Part shown: piece by piece, positions 16,900-30,076 of the stretch | Numbering within the stretch: position 1 is the stretch's first letter | Layout of the letters: the number at the start of each line of letters is the position of its first letter | DNA from: Leclercia sp. LSNIH1 | GTDB taxonomy: Bacteria > Pseudomonadota > Gammaproteobacteria > Enterobacterales > Enterobacteriaceae | Direction: 5' to 3' | NCBI RefSeq assembly: GCF_002902985.1 | Contig: NZ_CP026167.1 | Location: 3,472,001 to 3,536,000, forward strand | Length of the DNA stretch: 64,000 nucleotides | Position numbers and translations under genes: made by a program | Notes under the pieces: model-generated | Seen by the model: the letters and a program-made list of their open reading frames with translations, nothing else | What the model was told of the DNA's origin: nothing | Databases searched by the model: none

Positions 16900-18552
16900 A
16901 TGCGACTGCCCCAACGCGACCCTTATGCTCCTCGCGAGTGGCAGCCTCACGAAAAGCCAATGCTGTTAGGCTCCCCCTCCACCCCGATCCACAGCACGCC
17001 CAAACGGGTGGCCTACGGTGTGGTGGGACTGCTGGTATGCCTTACCGGCGCGCTGGGCAATGCCATGGTTTCGGCCAACCTGCAAAATCTGCAGGGCACC
17101 TTTGCCGCCTGGTCCACCGAGATCGCCTGGCTGCCCGCGGTGTACGTGATGACTAACGTGTCGATAAACCTGCTGCTGGTGAAGTTTCGCCAGCAGTTCG
17201 GCCTGCGCGCCTTTACCGAAGGGTTCCTGGTGCTCTATGTGCTGGTGACCTTCTTTCACCTCTTCGTCAACGATCTCAGCTCGGCCCTGATGGTGCGCGC
17301 CGCCCACGGCATGGTGGCCGCGGCGCTCAGCTCGCTTGGGATCTACTATCAGATCCAGGCCTGGCCGGCGAAACATCGCCTGAAGGCCCTGACCATTGGT
17401 ATCACCGGTTCCTCGCTGGCGATCCCCATTGCGCGGCTCTTTTCCACCGAGCTGCTGCAGCTGGACGAGTGGCGCGGGCTCTATCTCTTTGAGCTGGGTC
17501 TGGCGCTGATCTCGCTGGGCTGCGTCATCGCCCTCAAGCTCCCCCCTGGCGACCGGCGCAAGGTGTTCGAGAAGAAAGATTTCATCACCTTTATCCTGCT
17601 GGCTCCGGGGATGGCGCTGCTCTGCGCGGTGCTCTCCCTTGGGCGGCTGGAGTGGTGGTTTGAAACGCCGTGGATCGGCTGGGCGCTGGCAGGTTCGCTG
17701 GTGCTGATTGTCTCGGCGGTGGTCTTCGAACATAACCGCAGCAACCCACTGCTGAATACCCGCTGGCTCTCCAGCGGCAGCATTCTGCGCCTGGGGCTGA
17801 TTATGCTGCTGATCCGCATCGTGCTGGCGGAGCAGAATACCGGGGTGATTGGCTGGTTGCAGTATGTCGGGTTGCAGAACGAGCAGATGACCCACCTGGC
17901 CTGGGCGATTTTTGCCGGCATCCTCTGCGGCATCGCCGCAAGCTGCCTGACCATCAAACCGACAAAGCTCGCCTGGCCGATTGTCACCTCGCTGGTGCTG
18001 ATGATTATCGCCTCGCTGCTCGACAGCCAGTCCACCAGTCTTACCCGTCCGGACCAGCTGATGCTGAGCCAGTTCGTGCTGGGTTTCGGCAGTGCATTCT
18101 TCCTGGCCCCGGCGATGCTGGCCGGGATTGGCGGGGTGATTGCCGATCCGCGCAACCTGGTCAGTTTTTCGGTGCTGTTCGGCATGAGCCAGAACATTGG
18201 CGGCCTGTTGGGTTCCGCCATTCTCGGCACCTTCCAGACCTGGCGTGAGAAGTACCACTCCAGCCTGCTGGCGGAACAGCTCACCAGCCTTAATCCGCTG
18301 GTGAACGAGCGCCTGCAGATCTACAGCCAGATGTACCGGAGCCTGATTGGCGACAGCGCCCTACTGAGCACCCAGTCGGCGTTGCAACTACAGAACGCCA
18401 GCACGCTGCAGGCAAATATTCTCGCTTACAACGATACTTATCTTCTGACGGCTGGCATTGCCAGCGCCACGCTGGTGTGGATCCTGTGGCGTTTGCTGCG
18501 GCTTCGTATCACGGCCCGTCTGGCGCTGAGAAAGGCCACCGGCAGTAAATAA
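16900..18552 (+). CDS. DHA2-type MFS efflux pump
   Basis: 550 residues with about 14 predicted membrane segments, the layout of the EmrB/DHA2 drug:H+ antiporters. The LLVCLTGALGNAMVSANLQNLQGTF first helix and WLPAVYVMTNVSINLL second helix are DHA2-like. The C-half has the GMSQNIGGLLGSAILGTFQTWRE segment typical of pumps that pair with a HlyD adaptor. It is first gene of a three-gene export operon (pump, adaptor, outer-membrane factor) for unknown compounds. I use ATG 16900; an ATG 21 bp upstream is also in frame. Confidence 0.87.
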   Translation: MRLPQRDPYAPREWQPHEKPMLLGSPSTPIHSTPKRVAYGVVGLLVCLTGALGNAMVSANLQNLQGTFAAWSTEIAWLPAVYVMTNVSINLLLVKFRQQFGLRAFTEGFLVLYVLVTFFHLFVNDLSSALMVRAAHGMVAAALSSLGIYYQIQAWPAKHRLKALTIGITGSSLAIPIARLFSTELLQLDEWRGLYLFELGLALISLGCVIALKLPPGDRRKVFEKKDFITFILLAPGMALLCAVLSLGRLEWWFETPWIGWALAGSLVLIVSAVVFEHNRSNPLLNTRWLSSGSILRLGLIMLLIRIVLAEQNTGVIGWLQYVGLQNEQMTHLAWAIFAGILCGIAASCLTIKPTKLAWPIVTSLVLMIIASLLDSQSTSLTRPDQLMLSQFVLGFGSAFFLAPAMLAGIGGVIADPRNLVSFSVLFGMSQNIGGLLGSAILGTFQTWREKYHSSLLAEQLTSLNPLVNERLQIYSQMYRSLIGDSALLSTQSALQLQNASTLQANILAYNDTYLLTAGIASATLVWILWRLLRLRITARLALRKATGSK

Positions 18553-18595
18553 TGGTTTATACAATAATGATGATTGTGCGTTCCCAGGAGTGGTT

Positions 18596-19675
18596 ATGAG
18601 TCAGCAGGATGCCGCTAAAGAGCAGGCCAGTACCCGTAATAATCTGCGCGTGGTGTCAGTGTTCGCCGCTGCCGCCATCGGCATCGTTGGCGTGTTGGTG
18701 ATCCTCTACGCCTGGCAGTTACCGCCGTTTACCCGCCATACCCAGTTTACCGATAACGCCTACGTGCGCGGCCAGACCACCTTTATCAGCCCGCAGGTGA
18801 ACGGCTACATCACCGAGGTCAGGGTGCAGGATTTTGAGCGCGTCAGGAAGGGCGACCTGCTGCTGCAGATTGACGATCGTATCTACCGCCAGCGGGTACA
18901 CCAGGCTGAAGCCCAGCTGGCGATGAAAATAGCCGCGCTGAACAATAACCTGCAACAGCGCAAAAGCGCCGAGGCGGTGATCCAGCGTAACGAAGCGGCG
19001 CTGAAAAACGCCCGGGCCCAGAGCCAGAAGACCCAGGCCGACTTGAAGCGGGTGAAGGACTTAACCGCCGACGGCTCGCTCTCCATTCGTGAGCGGGATG
19101 CGGCGCTGGCGAGTGCCGCCCAGGGCAGCGCCGACATCGACCAGGCGAAGGCCACGCTGGAGATGTCGCGCCAGGATCTGCAAACCGCCATCGTTAACCG
19201 CGCCGCGCTGGAGGCCGACGTCGAAAACGCGAAGGCGGCCCTCGAGCTGGCGCAGATCGACCTGCAAAATACCCGTATCGTGGCGCCGCGCGACGGCCAG
19301 CTCGGGCAAATTGCGGTGCGTTTAGGCGCCTATGTGACCGCCGGAACCCACCTCACTACCCTGGTGCCGCCGCAGCACTGGGTGATCGCCAATATCAAAG
19401 AGACCCAGCTGGCAAACCTGCGCGTCGGCCAGCCGGTGAAATTCACCGTCGATGCCCTGAACGACAAAGCCTATGAAGGCCGGGTGCAGAGCATCTCCCC
19501 CGCCACCGGGGTGGAGTTCAGCGCCATTACGCCGGATAACGCCACCGGGAACTTCGTCAAGATTGCCCAGCGTATTCCGGTGCGTATTGAAGTATTAGGC
19601 AAGCCGGAGGAGTCGGCCCTGCTGCGTCCTGGCATGTCGGTGCAGGTGACCATTGATACCCGGGAGGCAGAATGA
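18596..19675 (+). CDS. HlyD/EmrA-family membrane fusion protein
   Basis: 359 residues. One N-terminal membrane anchor (about residues 22-43, VFAAAAIGIVGVLVILYAW) is followed by a barrel-lipoyl segment (VNGYITEVRVQDFERVRKGDLLLQID), a long coiled-coil hairpin (about residues 95-215, rich in Ala/Gln/Lys) and the second lipoyl half (IVAPRDGQLGQIAVRLG). It bridges the DHA2 pump and the outer-membrane channel. ATG 18596 is chosen because AGGAG lies 5 bp before it; an in-frame GTG at 18590 is possible. The next gene overlaps by 4 bp. Confidence 0.9.
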   Translation: MSQQDAAKEQASTRNNLRVVSVFAAAAIGIVGVLVILYAWQLPPFTRHTQFTDNAYVRGQTTFISPQVNGYITEVRVQDFERVRKGDLLLQIDDRIYRQRVHQAEAQLAMKIAALNNNLQQRKSAEAVIQRNEAALKNARAQSQKTQADLKRVKDLTADGSLSIRERDAALASAAQGSADIDQAKATLEMSRQDLQTAIVNRAALEADVENAKAALELAQIDLQNTRIVAPRDGQLGQIAVRLGAYVTAGTHLTTLVPPQHWVIANIKETQLANLRVGQPVKFTVDALNDKAYEGRVQSISPATGVEFSAITPDNATGNFVKIAQRIPVRIEVLGKPEESALLRPGMSVQVTIDTREAE

Positions 19676-21051
19676 TCCGCCGCCCGCTAACCGCCCTGCT
19701 GATTGCCGCCGCCCTGAGCGCCTGCCAGTCGGTGGATGTTGAGCCAGCGAAGCCGACGCTACAGATCCCCGCCCAGTGGCGCGCCAGCACCGGCCCTGCC
19801 AGCCCGGCTGAGCAGATGTGGTGGCGCAATTTTCACGACAATCATCTCAACGCTTACGTTGACCAGGCCCTGCGTAACAACAGTGACGTGCTGATTGCCC
19901 GGGAGCGAATCAACGAGTACCAGGCGCGGGTCTACGCCAGCGAGGGTAACCTGTTTCCGACCCTGGATGCCGATCTCAATGCGGGTCGCGCCCGTTCTCA
20001 GTCGGCGGCAACCGGTCTGCCAACCTATGGGGCGCTCTACAAAGGCAGCCTGACTGCCAGCTACGACGTAGACATCTGGGGGGCGAACCGCCGCACCACC
20101 GATGCCGCCCGGGCGAGCCTCGAGGCGCAAAAGGCGGCCGCCGCCGCGGCCGATCTGACGGTGGCCTCCTCGGTGGCCTCGGGGTACGTCACCCTGCTGG
20201 CGCTGGACGAGCAGCTTAAGGTCACGCAGTCGACCCTCAAAGCGCGGGAAGAGGCCTTTAACCTGGCACAGCGGCAGTATCAGACCGGCTACAGTTCGCG
20301 CCTGGAGCTGATGCAGTCCGACTCCGAGTTGCGCTCGACGCGGGCGCAGATCCCGCAGGTGCAGAACCAGATTGCCCGTCAGGAGAATGCGCTCAGCCTG
20401 CTGCTGGGGGGTAATCCGGGGAGTATCGCCCGCAGTGACGATTTCGATGCTCTGACGCCGCTGCGTATCCCGTCGCAACTGCCCTCAACGCTGCTTAATC
20501 GCCGCCCGGATATTGTGCAGGCGGAACGCCAGCTCATTGCCGCCGATGCCTCGCTTGCGGCTTCGCGCGCCAGTCTGCTGCCATCGATCAACCTGACCGC
20601 GAGCGGATCGATCCAGGATCGCACCCTGCCCGGTCTGCTGGACAACCCGCTGGAGCTGTGGAGCATCGGCGGCAGTATTCTGGCCCCGCTGCTGAACCGT
20701 CAGGCGCTGAACGCCCAGGTGGATATCGGCCAGTCGCAGCGCAACCAGGCGCTTTACAGCTATGAAAAAACCGTGCGCAATGCCTTCAAAGAGGTGAACG
20801 ATAGCCTGGATGCCATCGCCCGCTATGGCGAGCAGTTGACCGAGCTGGTGGCGCAGCAGGCGGTCGCCCAGGAGACGCTGCGCATCGCCCAGAATCGCTA
20901 CCGCAACGGCTATTCATCCTATCTGGACGTGCTCGACGCCCAGCGCACGCTGTTCTCGGTGCAGACCAGCGTGGTGCAGGCGAAAAATAACCTGCTGCTG
21001 GCGCAGATCGATCTGTATAAGGCGCTGGGCGGCGGCTGGTCGGCATCGTAA
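19672..21051 (+). CDS. Outer-membrane efflux lipoprotein (NodT/OprM type)
   Basis: 459 residues. The signal peptide with lipobox ALSAC (Cys18) predicts acylation and outer-membrane anchoring. Two repeated OEP domains follow, each with the coiled-coil signature (SYDVDIWGANRR, RQYQTGYSSRLELMQSDSELRS and RNGYSSYLDVLDAQRTLFS), as in TolC-like channels of the NodT group. It starts inside the adaptor stop (ATGA overlap), so the pump, adaptor and channel are a translationally coupled tripartite system. A REP pair follows. Confidence 0.92.
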   Translation: MIRRPLTALLIAAALSACQSVDVEPAKPTLQIPAQWRASTGPASPAEQMWWRNFHDNHLNAYVDQALRNNSDVLIARERINEYQARVYASEGNLFPTLDADLNAGRARSQSAATGLPTYGALYKGSLTASYDVDIWGANRRTTDAARASLEAQKAAAAAADLTVASSVASGYVTLLALDEQLKVTQSTLKAREEAFNLAQRQYQTGYSSRLELMQSDSELRSTRAQIPQVQNQIARQENALSLLLGGNPGSIARSDDFDALTPLRIPSQLPSTLLNRRPDIVQAERQLIAADASLAASRASLLPSINLTASGSIQDRTLPGLLDNPLELWSIGGSILAPLLNRQALNAQVDIGQSQRNQALYSYEKTVRNAFKEVNDSLDAIARYGEQLTELVAQQAVAQETLRIAQNRYRNGYSSYLDVLDAQRTLFSVQTSVVQAKNNLLLAQIDLYKALGGGWSAS

Positions 21052-21052
21052 A

Positions 21053-21122
21053 CGCCGGGCGGCGCTACGCTTGCCCGGCCTACAGGTTTCATAGGCCCGT
21101 GCAAGCGTAGCGCCGCCGGGCA
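21053..21122. repeat. REP pair (BIME)
   Basis: Two oppositely oriented REP units, GCCGGGCGGCGCTACGC...CCTACA and GGCCCGTGCAAGCGTAGCG..CCGGGC, lie between the efflux operon and the methyltransferase gene. Confidence 0.87.
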
Positions 21123-21146
21123 ATATACGTACTAAGGGGTCAATCT

Positions 21147-21806
21147 ATGCAACAACAGTGGTCTGCCGTAGATAATTACATGATTTCCGAGCTTATTCCT
21201 CAGGATGAGGTGCTGCAAAAGGTCCTTGATAATAACCAGCGCGCCGGGTTACCAGCCCACGACGTCGCCGCCAATCAGGGGCAGTTACTGGCGCTGTTTG
21301 TCCGCATGACCCAGGCGAGGCGCATTCTGGAGATTGGCACCCTCGGGGCTTACAGCAGTATCTGGATGGCGCGCGCCCTGCCCGCGGATGGCAAGCTGAT
21401 CACGCTGGAGGCCGACCCGGTTCACGCTCAGGTCGCCCGGCAGAACATTCATCTGGCGGGACTGGAGCAGCGTATTGAGCTGATCGAAGGTCCGGCCCTG
21501 CTCTCCCTTGAGCGCTTCGATGCGATCCCGCCTTTTGATCTGATCTTTATCGATGCCGATAAACCGAATAACCCGGGCTATCTGGAGTGGGCGCTGCACT
21601 ACTCCCGGCCGGGGACGGTGATCATCGGCGATAACGTGGTGCGGGATGGAGAAGTGGTTAACGGCCAGAGCGACGACGCCCGGGTACACGGGGTGCGGCG
21701 GTTTATTGAGATGATCGGCGATAATCCGCGCCTGACCGCCACCGCGTTACAGACGGTGGGTGTGAAAGGATGGGATGGGTTTACGCTGGCGATGGTGAAC
21801 GGTTAA
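21147..21806 (+). CDS. SAM-dependent O-methyltransferase (class I, YrrM/COMT-like)
   Basis: 219 residues. The SAM-binding motif is RILEIGTLGAYSSIWMARAL, followed by the acidic LITLEADPVHAQVARQNI, FDLIFIDADKPNN (metal and catalysis) and GTVIIGDNVVRDGEV. This set marks the cation-dependent catechol/caffeoyl-CoA O-methyltransferase family. The acceptor is unknown, most likely a small phenolic compound. It is bracketed by REP elements and has its own promoter region. AAGGGG precedes the ATG. Confidence 0.85.
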   Translation: MQQQWSAVDNYMISELIPQDEVLQKVLDNNQRAGLPAHDVAANQGQLLALFVRMTQARRILEIGTLGAYSSIWMARALPADGKLITLEADPVHAQVARQNIHLAGLEQRIELIEGPALLSLERFDAIPPFDLIFIDADKPNNPGYLEWALHYSRPGTVIIGDNVVRDGEVVNGQSDDARVHGVRRFIEMIGDNPRLTATALQTVGVKGWDGFTLAMVNG

Positions 21807-21811
21807 AGAAA

Positions 21812-21895
21812 TGCCCGGTGGCGCTACGCTTACCGGGCCTACAACAACTTCATGGCAGGATTGTAGGCCGGGCAAGCGCATGCGCCGCCCGGCGA
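21812..21895. repeat. REP pair (BIME)
   Basis: Two inverted REP units (GCCCGGTGGCGCTACGC... and GTAGGCCGGGCAAGCGC...) between the converging methyltransferase and hrpA genes. Confidence 0.87.
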
Positions 21896-21897
21896 TG

Positions 21898-25800
<3,903 letters not shown>

Positions 25801-25855
25801 AGCGTTAACGGGCAGTGCACTGCCGGATAAAATCTCTTTGTAATGATTGCTATAG

Positions 25856-26608
<753 letters not shown>

Positions 26609-26627
26609 GATCCAACGCTGAAATCTC

Positions 26628-26665
26628 GCCGGGGAGTGGTGCACGCATCACTCCCCGGCGCTTTT
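26628..26665 (+). terminator. Rho-independent terminator of azoR
   Basis: GCCGGGGAGTG and CACTCCCCGGC form an 11-bp stem with a 10-nt loop, followed by GCTTTT. It overlaps the last bases of the converging MFS gene. Confidence 0.85.
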
Positions 26666-27917
26666 ATGTCTCCTGCAAACGAGCCAGCATCCGTGCCCGG
26701 CTGAGATAAATAATCGCGCACAGCAGCAGGCTGAGCAAGGCCGTGCAGATAAAGACCCCCGCCCCGGTCATGGCGAGCATCACCCCGCCGATTAACGGCC
26801 CGACCGCAACCCCCAGCGTCGATAACGTTGAGGCCCCCAGATAGGCACCCCGGTGCTCCGCCGGCGCGAGCTGATCGAGCAAAATATTCAGGTTTGGCAT
26901 CAGAATCGCCTCCCCCATACTGAAGACGGCGGTAAAGGTCAGCCAGATCCACACCTCCGTTGAACGGGTGGCAAAAAAACAGAGCTGCGATAAGGCGAAA
27001 ATGACGCCGCCCAGAAGTATCCGTTTCGGCAGGTTAATCTGCGCCATAAACCGCACAATCAGGCTCTGAAACACCAGCACGGTGCAGGCATTGGTGACCA
27101 GGATCAGGGTGATGAGCTTCACCGCCCCGTTGCCATCCAGTAGCATCAGATACTGCGGCAGGACGGCTTCATAATGGATAAAAACGATACTGCACAAGAT
27201 GCTACACAGCAGCGCCGCAACATAGATTCGGTCTTTGGCGATAATCCCCATCATCTGATGCAGCCTGATGGCCGGCGCGCTGCCAGACTGTGGCTCACCC
27301 ACCAGTTTCCCCGCCGGGATAAACAGCAGTACATAGACGAAAAATGGCAGATAGGTTAAGCCCGTGATCAGGAATGTCCCCTTCTGGGATGTCAGGCCAA
27401 AGACCAGCCCCACCAGCGGGCCAAACACCGCCGCGACGTTGATCAGGTAGTAACGCATTTGCAGGGCCAGCGCCCGGCGACGGCGATCGCCCAGCAGATC
27501 GCTCATCAGCGCGCGCACCGGGGGATCGACCCAGGCAAAACAGACCCCGATGATCATCAGGCCGGTGATAAACAGCCCCATCCCGCTCGCCTGCGCCAGC
27601 GTGATATAGCCCACGGCGGAGAACCCGCACCCCAACAGAAGGATCACCCGCCGCCCCATGCGGTCCGAAATCTGCCCGCCGTACATGCCGAGCACCACCG
27701 AGATCAGGGCGCTGCTGGTCATCGCCACGCCAATGGCGATGGGAGACATATGGTAATTCTGGGTCATGATGACGGCGATAAAGGGCCATGCCATAAAATA
27801 GCTAAACCGTATAACGAAGGTAAAAAAGAGCAGCGCGTGTACGGTTGCAGGAAATGTTTTTAGCGTCTGAAAAAGCCCCGGTGCCGCGCAGATTTCAGCG
27901 GCGGGTTTGGTTGTCAT
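26664..27917 (-). CDS. MFS transporter (drug-resistance-like)
   Basis: 417 residues, twelve predicted membrane helices. FSYFMAWPFIAVIMTQNYHMSPIAIGVAM forms helix 1, and the loop motif GGQISDRMGRRVILLLG has the usual GxxxDRxGRR. VRALMSDLLGDRRRRALALQMRYYLINVAAVFGPLVG resembles the MdtH/YebQ-like group of DHA1 exporters. Efflux of an unknown compound is plausible. It is divergent from the XRE-cupin gene at 28157, which is the probable local regulator. No strong SD is seen at the start. Confidence 0.83.
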   Translation of the reverse strand: MTTKPAAEICAAPGLFQTLKTFPATVHALLFFTFVIRFSYFMAWPFIAVIMTQNYHMSPIAIGVAMTSSALISVVLGMYGGQISDRMGRRVILLLGCGFSAVGYITLAQASGMGLFITGLMIIGVCFAWVDPPVRALMSDLLGDRRRRALALQMRYYLINVAAVFGPLVGLVFGLTSQKGTFLITGLTYLPFFVYVLLFIPAGKLVGEPQSGSAPAIRLHQMMGIIAKDRIYVAALLCSILCSIVFIHYEAVLPQYLMLLDGNGAVKLITLILVTNACTVLVFQSLIVRFMAQINLPKRILLGGVIFALSQLCFFATRSTEVWIWLTFTAVFSMGEAILMPNLNILLDQLAPAEHRGAYLGASTLSTLGVAVGPLIGGVMLAMTGAGVFICTALLSLLLCAIIYLSRARMLARLQET

Positions 27918-28088
27918 AGGTTGTCCTGTTGGTTATTTTTAATTGTTCTGTTGGCCACGAAATATAGCTGGCTAACTAGTAATAAATTCAATTACCCGCA
28001 GGCGCAATAAAAAATTTAACAAAAATTTAATAGGTTTTTTGATCTTGAAATTGTGAATTTTTCTTTTGCAGGATTTTTTCAGTGGTGC

Positions 28089-28129
28089 TTGACTCGCGTT
28101 CAGCGTGAAGTATTATCTCTCATTAGAGA
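28089..28129 (+). promoter_or_regulatory. Promoter and operator of the XRE-cupin gene
   Basis: TTGACT and TATTAT are spaced by 16 bp (28089-28094, 28111-28116). TCTCT-CATT-AGAGA (28116-28129) is an inverted repeat that overlaps the -10 end and the start point, a normal position for self-repression. The region 27918-28088 is AT-rich and holds no gene that I can see. Confidence 0.6.
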
Positions 28130-28156
28130 ATTTTGTCTCACATACGGGAAGCCAGT

Positions 28157-28720
28157 ATGAACAATCAGGACTACAGGGAAAAGCTGGCGGCACGTCTGGC
28201 CGCGCTACGCCTACAGCATAACCGTTCGCTGGAGGACCTCTCTGCGGCGTCGGGGATAAGCAGAGCCTCACTGTCACGCATTGAACGGGGTGAAGTCAGC
28301 CCCACCGCGGAAGTGCTCAACCAGCTCTGTAGCGTATACGGTATGACCATGTCCCGGCTGATCAGCGAGGTTGAGCAGGTCGCCGATAACCTGTTCCGGG
28401 CCGGGGAGCAGAGCCTGTGGCATGATGAGCTCAGCGGGTTTGAGCGACGCCTGTTAATACCGCCGTCTAACGCCTTCCGCTGCGAAATGATTGACGGGAA
28501 ATTACGTCCGGGTGCTTATATTGAATATCTTCAGCCGCCGGTTCAGGGGCTGGAGCAATATATCTGGTTACATGCAGGGGAGTTGATTATTACCATGAAT
28601 GCGGAAACATGGCATCTGAAAAAAGGTGACAGTTTACGTTTTCATTTATCGGGAACCTCATCATTCAGGGCACATGAAACTCTCGGCGCCCACTATATTC
28701 TGGTGGTATGTAAATCATGA
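28157..28720 (+). CDS. XRE-family regulator with C-terminal cupin domain
   Basis: 187 residues. The helix-turn-helix is at residues 9-63 (LAALRLQHNRSLEDLSAASGISRASLSRIERGEVSPTAEVLNQLC), followed by a cupin domain at about residues 100-185 with the HAGELIITMNAETWHLKKGDSLRFH barrel. This is the common HTH-cupin regulator family, in which the cupin binds an effector. I use ATG 28157, which the HTH fits; the frame extends 24 bp upstream. The acetyltransferase gene overlaps by 4 bp, so they form one operon; the divergent MFS gene may be the third member of the regulon. Confidence 0.87.
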   Translation: MNNQDYREKLAARLAALRLQHNRSLEDLSAASGISRASLSRIERGEVSPTAEVLNQLCSVYGMTMSRLISEVEQVADNLFRAGEQSLWHDELSGFERRLLIPPSNAFRCEMIDGKLRPGAYIEYLQPPVQGLEQYIWLHAGELIITMNAETWHLKKGDSLRFHLSGTSSFRAHETLGAHYILVVCKS

Positions 28721-29271
28721 TTGAATATAAACGTCTTACTGCTGACGAGGCACGTCAACGCTTCTCAGAATTAGGTGATGTTTTGCAGGCGTGCGTAAAA
28801 GATGGCGCGAGTGTCGGTTTTATCGATCCCACCGACCGTCCTGCCATCGATCGTTTCTGGCAGGAAAACATAGATAGCCTTGCGCGCCGCGATTGCGATC
28901 TTTTCATCGCCCTGGATAACGGCACGGCAGCCGGTACCGTCATGGTTAACTATTGCGCCACGCCTAATGGCCGCCACCGGGCAGAAATTACCAAGCTGCT
29001 GGTTCACCCTCAAGCACGTCGCCAGGGAATTGCAAGCGCGCTGATGATGCAGGCAGAACAGTTGGCCTGGGAAAAGGGACTCGTTTTGCTGGTGCTGGAT
29101 ACACGCAGTGGTGACGTGGCCAGCGACCTCTACCGCTCGCTTGGCTGGCAGACCGCGGGGTCGATTCCGTTTTATGCGCAGTCGGTTGAAAACACCCTGG
29201 ATTCGACCACATACATGTACAAAGTTAACGAAAACACCAAAGCCGCTATCGCCAGCCCGGCGATCGCGTAA
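28717..29271 (+). CDS. GNAT-family N-acetyltransferase
   Basis: 184 residues, GNAT fold. The EITKLLVHPQARRQGIASALMMQAEQLAWEKG block is the acetyl-CoA pyrophosphate motif (RRQGIA), preceded by AAGTVMVNYC and followed by LVLDTRSGDVASDLYRSLGWQTAGSIP. The acceptor is unknown; small-molecule detoxification would suit the linked exporter and regulator. It starts inside the regulator stop codon. An alanine-rich C-terminal tail follows the GNAT core. A terminator lies 8 bp downstream. Confidence 0.87.
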   Translation: MIEYKRLTADEARQRFSELGDVLQACVKDGASVGFIDPTDRPAIDRFWQENIDSLARRDCDLFIALDNGTAAGTVMVNYCATPNGRHRAEITKLLVHPQARRQGIASALMMQAEQLAWEKGLVLLVLDTRSGDVASDLYRSLGWQTAGSIPFYAQSVENTLDSTTYMYKVNENTKAAIASPAIA

Positions 29272-29278
29272 GTTTGCC

Positions 29279-29304
29279 CCTCTCACCGCCCGGTGGGAGG
29301 TTTT
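29279..29304 (+). terminator. Rho-independent terminator
   Basis: CCTCTCACC and GGTGGGAGG pair (one G-U) around a 4-nt loop, followed by TTTTGCTTTT. Ends the XRE-cupin/GNAT operon. Confidence 0.8.
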
Positions 29305-29316
29305 GCTTTTCAGCCC

Positions 29317-29736
29317 TCACCACCCTTTTTCCAGCACCGCAATATTCTTTCCGTCCCGGCGTTCGAGGTCAAAACTGTCTACCGACAGCAGGATCAGTCT
29401 GAGCCCCCGGCCACTTTCTGCGAGCAGCGTGTCGTCATCAAACGCCTCATCACGCGCCGCAGCCAGGCGTTCAGCGGGAAAAGGCGTCCCTGCATCGGTA
29501 AAGCGCAGGGTCACGCCAGCGTCGGCGGCGATAAACGTCACGTTAAAAAGCTGGCGTTGATCTTCGTGCAGCGCATAGCGGATGATATTGGTCGCCGTCT
29601 CGCAGGCGGCGAGATCCAGCGCAAAGCGCCAGGTTTCGTCCACGGGCAGCGAGGCCATCTGCTGCGCCAGCCACTCCGCCAGCGGCGAGAGCGAGCTTAA
29701 CGCGGCCGGAAGCGCAATCTCGTGAGCCACGGCCAT
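29317..29736 (-). CDS. RsbW/SpoIIAB-like anti-sigma-type serine kinase
   Basis: 139 residues, a minimal GHKL ATPase fold. The N-box is LDLAACETATNIIRYAL (Glu and Asn for Mg-ATP), G1 is RFTDAGTPF, and G2 is ESGRGLRLI. In partner-switching systems such kinases phosphorylate a STAS protein and bind a sigma factor or other target. It is last gene of the leftward operon, 1 bp after the STAS gene and downstream of the REC-PP2C phosphatase: the three together are a complete module. No sigma factor is encoded next to it, so the output is probably a protein other than a sigma factor or an unlinked one. Confidence 0.87.
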   Translation of the reverse strand: MAVAHEIALPAALSSLSPLAEWLAQQMASLPVDETWRFALDLAACETATNIIRYALHEDQRQLFNVTFIAADAGVTLRFTDAGTPFPAERLAAARDEAFDDDTLLAESGRGLRLILLSVDSFDLERRDGKNIAVLEKGW

Positions 29737-29737
29737 A

Positions 29738-30076
29738 TTATTGATTCAGCTGCGCCAGCGCTGCGGCGCGGTCCGGGCAGATGCGGAAAATGCGATCCAT
29801 CCGGGTCAGGCTAAACATGTTGCGGATGCCGGGGTTCAGCGCGCAGAGCACCATATCGCCTTTACCGTTCATCATTTTCAGCAGGGAAACCAGGGTTCCC
29901 AGACCGCTACTGTCGATAAAATCGATTTTGCTGAAGTCGACGATCAGGGCTTTGCGATCTTCACCGATCTCGCGGGTAATCGCCTCCTTAAACGCCCCCG
30001 CCACCGAGGCATCCAGCCGACGCACCGCCGGGGTCATAATGTTCACATCGGGCTGCCGCTCTGTATCAATATTCAT
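29738..30076 (-). CDS. STAS-domain anti-sigma factor antagonist-like protein
   Basis: 112 residues, a single STAS domain. The phosphorylation loop is VDFSKIDFIDSSGLGTLVSLL, with Ser56/Ser57 in DSSG as in SpoIIAA and RsbV. Such proteins swap partners by binding the kinase when unphosphorylated. ATG overlaps the stop of the upstream phosphatase gene by 4 bp, and the kinase gene follows after 1 bp, so the stoichiometry of all three is coupled. The downstream target cannot be named. Confidence 0.9.
   Translation of the reverse strand: MNIDTERQPDVNIMTPAVRRLDASVAGAFKEAITREIGEDRKALIVDFSKIDFIDSSGLGTLVSLLKMMNGKGDMVLCALNPGIRNMFSLTRMDRIFRICPDRAAALAQLNQ

Noticed and set aside
16966..18258. 430-codon minus-strand frame
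   Set aside because: Antisense to the DHA2 pump gene; Gln/Gly/Ala-rich shadow translation.
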